Positions 24,045 through 28,829 of a DNA stretch of 28,829 nucleotides are shown one piece after another; position 1 is the stretch's first letter; each line of letters begins with the position of its first letter. The translations under genes were made by a program, and so were the position numbers. Source of the DNA: IGN2 sp964639955 (lineage in GTDB: Bacteria > Bacteroidota > Ignavibacteria > Ignavibacteriales > Ignavibacteriaceae); assembly GCA_964639955.1 (NCBI GenBank), contig CAZXGJ010000051.1, positions 1 to 28,829 of the forward strand. Direction: 5' to 3'. The notes below the pieces were generated by a model. It was given only the letters and a program-made list of their open reading frames with translations. It did no database searches and was not told the DNA's origin.

Positions 24045-24198
24045 TTAGTATATAATTTATTATCAAATCACAGAGTAAAAATAAGAAGAATTAGTTCTTA
24101 AACTGGTGGAGTTACACTTCCTATTAATTCTATAAATAACAATTAATCTAGTAGTATAGTTCCGGTAACCATGGCTGTCATGGACGTGAGTATAAATA

Positions 24199-24239
24199 AT
24201 AAAGCCCCGTCCGGCAATTGCCGGATTTCGGGGCTTTAT
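24199..24239 (-). terminator. Nested-hairpin terminator of the T9SS gene
   Basis: Outer arms ATAAAGCCCCG and CGGGGCTTTAT pair perfectly over 11 bp and enclose a second perfect palindrome, CCGGCAATTGCCGG. On the minus strand the structure is followed by an A/T-rich stretch. It lies 12 bp past the stop of the gene ending at 24252. Confidence 0.88.
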
Positions 24240-24251
24240 GAAAGATAAAAT

Positions 24252-26324
24252 TTACTTCAGCAAAATTAATTTCTTTGTAGCCATAAAGTTGCCCGAAGCA
24301 AGTGTGTAGAAATAAATTCCGCTTGGAAGTTCTGAAGCATTGTAAGTAACAGAATAATTTCCCGCTTCCTTAATTTCATTTACCAATGACGCCACTTCTG
24401 TTCCAAGCATACCGTATATTTTTAGTGTTACCAATCCTGCGGATTTAATTGAGTAATCAATTTTGGTAGTGGGATTAAATGGATTCGGATAATTAGCAGA
24501 AAGTGAGTATTTAAATAATTGCTCCGTATTTTCTTTTGTTTCATCATCTGCAGTTCTCTTGGAAGGTTGACCGATTCCAACCGCAACGCGATTCGAATGA
24601 ACCGAATGTTTACCAACAGTATTTTGAATGGATATTTCATAATAATAGGTTCCGTCTCCCGAGCCAACAATCGAGTTAACATCTTCCCAACTTGTTACTT
24701 GATTTCCACCCTGGTAAGCATTTATTGTTGCATATAGTGGTAGGTCATAAGGTTCACAGCAGGGAACAGCTGCACGATAAATATGATAATACTGTGCGTT
24801 CAAACTCTGGCTTGGAGTCCATGATAGAACATAATGGCCCTGACCATTTGGAGTTACAGCTAAATTCGTTGGAGGATAAGGGATAGCTGTCATATCAAAA
24901 ATATATAATCCTTCTGTTCCGCCAGCATAGCAGATAGTACTTCTGTTGGGATCAGGATATATGCCATAAACACCAGCAGCCCAATTAAAAATACCATTTT
25001 GTATACCGGGCATTCTCTTTCTAAAAAAGTATGAACTAGATGGATTAAAATTTATCGAGGGATAATCATCATACCAACCGAGTTCAATAATATTCTCAGG
25101 ATTTGAAATGTCAAGATATCTAAAACCCTAAGAGTAATGGGCAAGATACAACTTGGTTCCTTTAACAAACATTTGATGAATGCTGTTTGGTACCCAATTA
25201 GTATCTATCTGAGTTAGGTTTGTAATTCCCCAAGGATGCTCTTCAGAAACATAGTAACCACCCTTGAAAGAGCTGTTCTGAGTAAGCAGTGATCTTTTCC
25301 AGGTTCTTAGAAATGCTCCTTCTCGTCTTGGAGTTTTTAATACACCTGAACTGTACAAATTTGGGTCATCATTGTGATATTGAGTAGCAACATCACTTCG
25401 AATTGCTAATTCATCCGTGGTAAAAACGTACTGCTCATCGTCAGTAGGCCAGGCACTATGTGTAAATCTGTAATCGAATGGATAAGGAGACCATCTTTGA
25501 TTTGAATACGCTCTGTCGAAATCATATAGATGTTCTACTCTACTGTTAACAGTAATATACGGTGGTGGAGACTGCGGCGGCGGTCCTCCGACATAAGAAA
25601 GTTCAAGTACCTGCAATCCACCCTTAAGACAAGCTGCATAGACTCTTGCACTATATGGCCCTGTTGATTTAACAAACATTTCGTGTACTTGAGCATCGGT
25701 AGGATTAACCGTTATAAAGCCTAAATACCATGGACTTGTAGGAGGATCTAATTTCCATACGGGAAGTGAATCGTTAGTTGTTGCGACGTAGAGGTAATTA
25801 CCAGCAATTGTAAGCGTATGGGAGCGATCTATTTGGCCTATATCATTTATCTTACCAACATATACTGTTCCAGAAGGGTTATATGGATCAATAAGTATTC
25901 TTCCTCCAAGACTTATAGCAGCATTCAGATTGATTATCATTACCAGAGGGTATGAAGGATTTGGTGGAAGGTCGTTTTTTACATTGGTGGCCAAGTAAGC
26001 GTATGTAGTTCCATTGTATGTGTATGTTTCTACATCTGGTGTCCAAATCCTATTAGTAGTATAATCTGTTGAATCATATCCGATACGATTTATATGAACC
26101 CGTTCAATAGGGCTTGAAGGATTGTTAGTATTTACAATGCTTAAGCCACCGTCGAGTGTTACGAGTGCGTAGTTGACATTATTGATTTTAACACCCCAAA
26201 CATCACCGGCACCATAATACCTATTAAACTTTGACTTGAAGTGTAGCGGAATATTACCAGTAGATTGAGAAAAAATGATGATACTCATACTGAAGAATAA
26301 CAAATTACAAATAAATATTTTCAT
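24252..26324 (-). pseudogene. T9SS cargo protein (LVIVD/choice-of-anchor-B-like, FN3, sorting domain) interrupted by an in-frame TAG
   Basis: A single reading frame of 691 codons runs from ATG at 26324 to the stop at 24252, broken only by TAG at 25128-25130 (codon 399). Before it: a signal peptide (ending IIFSQ) and a beta-propeller-like domain with NYALVTLDGGLSIVNTNNPS and SAWPTDDEQYVFTTDEL, as in choice-of-anchor-B proteins. After it the same domain continues in frame (GFRYLDISNPENIIELGWYD), then an FN3 domain (SWTPSQSLNAQYYHIYR) and a T9SS type A sorting domain (SANYPNPFNPTTKIDYS, ending KKLILLK). The 398-residue product alone would lose its secretion signal. AGGAGG precedes the ATG. It lies 29 bp downstream of the next T9SS gene, probably in one transcript. 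Confidence 0.8.
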
Positions 26325-26353
26325 AAGGCCTCCTATGATTTTTTTATGAATAA

Positions 26354-27709
26354 TTATTTAAGATAGATCATTTTTCTAGAAAGTAATTTTTTCTCTGTTT
26401 TTAATTGATAAATGTAAATGCCGCTTGCAAGATTATAATTCTTTAATGTTTCTGCATTAAATGTTTTATAATACTTACCGGGTTGCTGCTCTTCGTCAAC
26501 TAATACCGTTATCTCATTACCAAGTAAATCGTACACCTTAAGCGTGACAAACGAATAGCTATCTACCTGATACTCAATAATTGTAGTTGAGTTAAAGGGG
26601 TTAGGAAAATTCTGGTTTAATAAAAAATCTAAATCTTTATTATCATTTTCATTTATATTTGTAATGAAATTTGTTTTATAAATTCCTTCTGAGGTGCCCA
26701 AGAATAATTCTTTTTTGATTTGCTCTATGAAAATATTATTCATATTTCTGTCATCATAAAAACCATTAGGTCCAAAGTAAACTGGAAGATTCTCAGAACC
26801 ATCTATTTTACACCAATAAAAAGTGTCCCTCCTTGATGAGTACAGTCCATCTGTTCTTAAATCATATAAAAATTTTGTAGAATATCTGTCTTGATAAAAA
26901 GATAGAAAAAATGCATTTAGATTAAAACCGGAGTCAGCAGCGAACCAATTGTATCCCCCGTCGTTTGACACATACGGTCTTGCAATAAGATAAATCCTGT
27001 CTGGAATAAAATAATCCGTATGAATTTCAATTGGTACAATTGGTGGGGTGGAAACATAGAACCAATTATTACCCTTATCCGTACTCTTAAATAAATAAAG
27101 ATTGAATTGTGTGTCAACAGTTACATACAAGTTCATACTGTCAGTATTATCAAATGAAAAAGTTAAAGCTGATCCATGGCTTGAAGCCGGAAAAGCCGAA
27201 ATATCTTCCCAGCTACTTCCTCCATCTGTACTTTTATACAAGTAGTTTAAAACCCCTGAAGGGAAAAAACTAATATCCAAAGCATAGATTTCATTACTGT
27301 TGAATGGTGATACACCGATCCAGCTAATTGCATAACCACTAATATTTATGTTATCCCAATTTGTTCCATTATTTGTTGTTTTATATAAACTACCTCCTGA
27401 AGAATATTGACTTAATCCTTTTATAAGGTAAATCCTTCCATTTCCTAAATTCTCCATTACTACAATACTTCCATTCCCAAGTGTGTAATCAATTTGTGCC
27501 CAGCTATTTCCACCATTCGAGGAAAAAAATAAACCGGCATTTATGTTTGCCCCATTTCTAACCGCGGTTCCTGCCCAAATAGAATCACCAGAAACATAAA
27601 GATGCTTTATCACCATAGAATCCAAACCAACTAACTCCCACTCCTGGGCTTTGGTTGGGAGAGTAACTAGTATCAATATCACAATGAACCAAATTATTTT
27701 CGTTTTCAT
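26354..27709 (-). CDS. T9SS type A cargo with BNR-like repeats
   Basis: A 451-residue exported protein. The signal peptide ends LPTKAQ at residue 22. The body is a beta-propeller-like array marked by at least five Asp/BNR-box variants: SSNGGNSW, TTNNGTNW, STDGGSSW, STDKGNNW and SNDGGYNW. The last 80-90 residues are a T9SS type A sorting domain (LNQNFPNPFNSTTIIEYQVD, VTLKVYDLLGNE, ending RKMIYLK). It would be carried across the outer membrane and then anchored or released. BNR-type propellers occur in sialidases and in VPS10/photosystem stability-type proteins, but no catalytic residues of a sialidase are visible, so binding or structural roles are more likely. First gene of the pair with the TAG-interrupted gene. 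Confidence 0.85.
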   Translation of the reverse strand: MKTKIIWFIVILILVTLPTKAQEWELVGLDSMVIKHLYVSGDSIWAGTAVRNGANINAGLFFSSNGGNSWAQIDYTLGNGSIVVMENLGNGRIYLIKGLSQYSSGGSLYKTTNNGTNWDNINISGYAISWIGVSPFNSNEIYALDISFFPSGVLNYLYKSTDGGSSWEDISAFPASSHGSALTFSFDNTDSMNLYVTVDTQFNLYLFKSTDKGNNWFYVSTPPIVPIEIHTDYFIPDRIYLIARPYVSNDGGYNWFAADSGFNLNAFFLSFYQDRYSTKFLYDLRTDGLYSSRRDTFYWCKIDGSENLPVYFGPNGFYDDRNMNNIFIEQIKKELFLGTSEGIYKTNFITNINENDNKDLDFLLNQNFPNPFNSTTIIEYQVDSYSFVTLKVYDLLGNEITVLVDEEQQPGKYYKTFNAETLKNYNLASGIYIYQLKTEKKLLSRKMIYLK

Positions 27710-27722
27710 ATCGTATTAAGTT

Positions 27723-28110
27723 GTTTATTATTTAATTAAGACGGCAAATGAGTATTAGACGAGAAGAGAGCAGAATTAGAGCAATACTACAATATGAATC
27801 GCTGTTTGTAAATATTTGCCGCCTCGCAACCAACATAATTTATTATGTTGACAAATGCAAGAGCTAATTTTGATGGCGCATTGACTAGTAATTAATGTAA
27901 CTCAACCAACACATCTATTTCATTTCAAAAAAATAAATGTGTGACAATAATATTCAGACTGGTATTTATGTTGTGCGAAACAGTTTCACCTCAAAATAAG
28001 ATTTTATAAGCAGGTAAAACTTATACAAATTGGAAATTCTCACGCGCTTACTTTTTAACTGCTCAACATCCAACCGCGTAATTTTTTTGCAGAGCATAGG
28101 GCAGTAATAA
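27723..28110. other. Intergenic region without a gene
   Basis: About 390 bp upstream of the BNR-like gene with no plausible reading frame. It holds a perfect 8-bp inverted repeat, CAACATAA-TTTA-TTATGTTG at 27831-27850, and a small GAAAC-A-GTTTC palindrome near 27977. Presumably it carries the promoter for the minus-strand T9SS genes, but I cannot place -10/-35 boxes with confidence. Confidence 0.5.
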
Positions 28111-28111
28111 A

Positions 28112-28143
28112 ATATGCCATCCCGACATATCGGGATGGCATAT
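28112..28143 (-). terminator. Strong terminator of the right-edge T9SS gene
   Basis: Arms ATATGCCATCCCGA (28112-28125) and TCGGGATGGCATAT (28130-28143) form a perfect 14-bp stem with a 4-nt loop. On the minus strand it is followed by TTTTATTACT. It lies 18 bp past the stop at 28162. Confidence 0.9.
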
Positions 28144-28161
28144 CTATTAAAAGGACACGAA

Positions 28162-28821
28162 TTATTTCAACAAAATTAATTTCTTTGTAGCCAAAAAGTT
28201 TCCTGATGTGAGAGTATAGAAATAAATTCCACTTGGTAAATCCGAAGCATTAAATTCTACCGAATAAATGCCTGCTTCTTGATTTTCATTTATTAAAGAA
28301 GCTACTTCGGTCCCAAGCATATCATAAACTTTTAATGTTACTTCTCCAGCCGATTTAATCGAGTAATTTATCGTCGTTGCCGGATTGAATGGATTTGGGT
28401 AATTCTGTCCAAGAGAATATTCAGATATAGTTTTATCATCCGGATCATTAGCACCCGCTTTTGATGGTGGACCACCAACTAAACGTGCAGTAACTTCATT
28501 TGATGGACTAGATTCATGAGATCCGTTATCAACAACAGTTACCCGGAAAGAGAAGTTACGAAGATCCGGACACTGTGCTGGTGGAACTGCATGGCAATAT
28601 GTTAATGTTTGGTCTGTATATGTATTACCCGTAGCCTGAGTCAAGTACTGCCATCCACCACCATAAGTGTCGTACCTATAAATGTTATAATGGTTTTTAT
28701 CTGGCTCCAGACTTGCATTCCAATCTAAGCGTGGATGATTATTTGCATCTTCTGTAATGGTTAAACCCGTCGGTGTGAACTGTACCCCTAAAATTAGACA
28801 GCAAGATAAGCAACCCTCTGA
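28162..28821 (-). pseudogene. C-terminal part of a T9SS cargo protein (FN3 plus sorting domain), no start visible
   Basis: The frame is open from a TAA at 28822-28824 down to the stop at 28162, about 219 codons, but contains no ATG; the only usable initiator is a TTG at 28644, inside the FN3 domain. The encoded parts are an FN3 module (FTPTGLTITEDANNHPRLDW, HYNIYRYDTYGGGWQYL) and a T9SS type A sorting domain (GQNYPNPFNPATTINYSIKS, ending ATKKLILLK). A T9SS cargo needs a signal peptide, so this is either a truncated or frameshifted gene or its upstream part lies in another frame beyond the window. The last 75 residues closely match the end of the gene at 24252. Confidence 0.6.
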
Positions 28822-28829
28822 TTATTAAT

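Noticed and set aside
25128..25130. TAG as a recoded amino acid (pyrrolysine or programmed readthrough)
   Set aside because: No supporting machinery or downstream structure is seen in the window, and one base change explains it; a nonsense mutation or read error is simpler.
1..28829. CRISPR array
   Set aside because: No regularly spaced direct repeats of 24-40 nt and no cas gene were seen.

Overview
The window looks like a chromosome segment from an Ignavibacteria-like member of the Bacteroidota/Chlorobiota lineage. Several secreted proteins end in the type IX secretion (T9SS) sorting domain with a YPNPFNP motif and a C-terminal KKLILLK. The DNA is moderately AT-rich. Other pointers are a two-domain membrane lycopene cyclase and the tail of a bacterial microcompartment shell protein. 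This assignment is inference from protein style; no rRNA or ribosomal marker is present.

Left part (1-5400, mostly + strand): the end of a PduT-like BMC-T shell gene, a zinc-ribbon/NifX-like pair, dCMP deaminase, an EamA transporter, a 4-TM protein and, after a terminator, DUF493, an unknown protein and a geranylgeranyl-reductase-type flavoprotein. Middle (5379-13100): a convergent minus-strand set (DUF6132, DUF2892, DUF302, thioredoxin), a POT-like transporter, a secreted DinB-fold protein, a second EamA transporter, a lipoprotein with a small helical protein, tRNA-Lys(CTT) preceded by a broken tRNA copy that carries a 50-nt palindromic insert, MsrA, a TIGR03987/HsmA-like protein, a Spy/CpxP-like protein and a decayed beta-barrel fragment.

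Right part (13199-24044, minus strand): a carotenoid gene set (lycopene cyclase, Rieske oxygenase, UbiE-like methyltransferase, CrtU-type desaturase, DUF2141) is split in two by a five-gene block of about 6.1 kb. The block holds a GIY-YIG-like protein, a type III methyltransferase (mod), a type III restriction subunit (res), an uncharacterised protein with a C39/papain-like Q-C-H-D peptidase signature, and a small charged protein translationally coupled to it. All five run in one direction, most junctions overlap or nearly touch, and one strong terminator ends the block. I read it as a type III restriction-modification island with an unusual protease accessory module. This is the best candidate for an undescribed system here.

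Far right (24252-28829): three T9SS cargo genes on the minus strand. One, an LVIVD/choice-of-anchor-B-like protein with FN3 and sorting domains, is cut by a single in-frame TAG with the reading frame intact on both sides. The last is a C-terminal piece with a stop codon just inside the window edge and no visible start.
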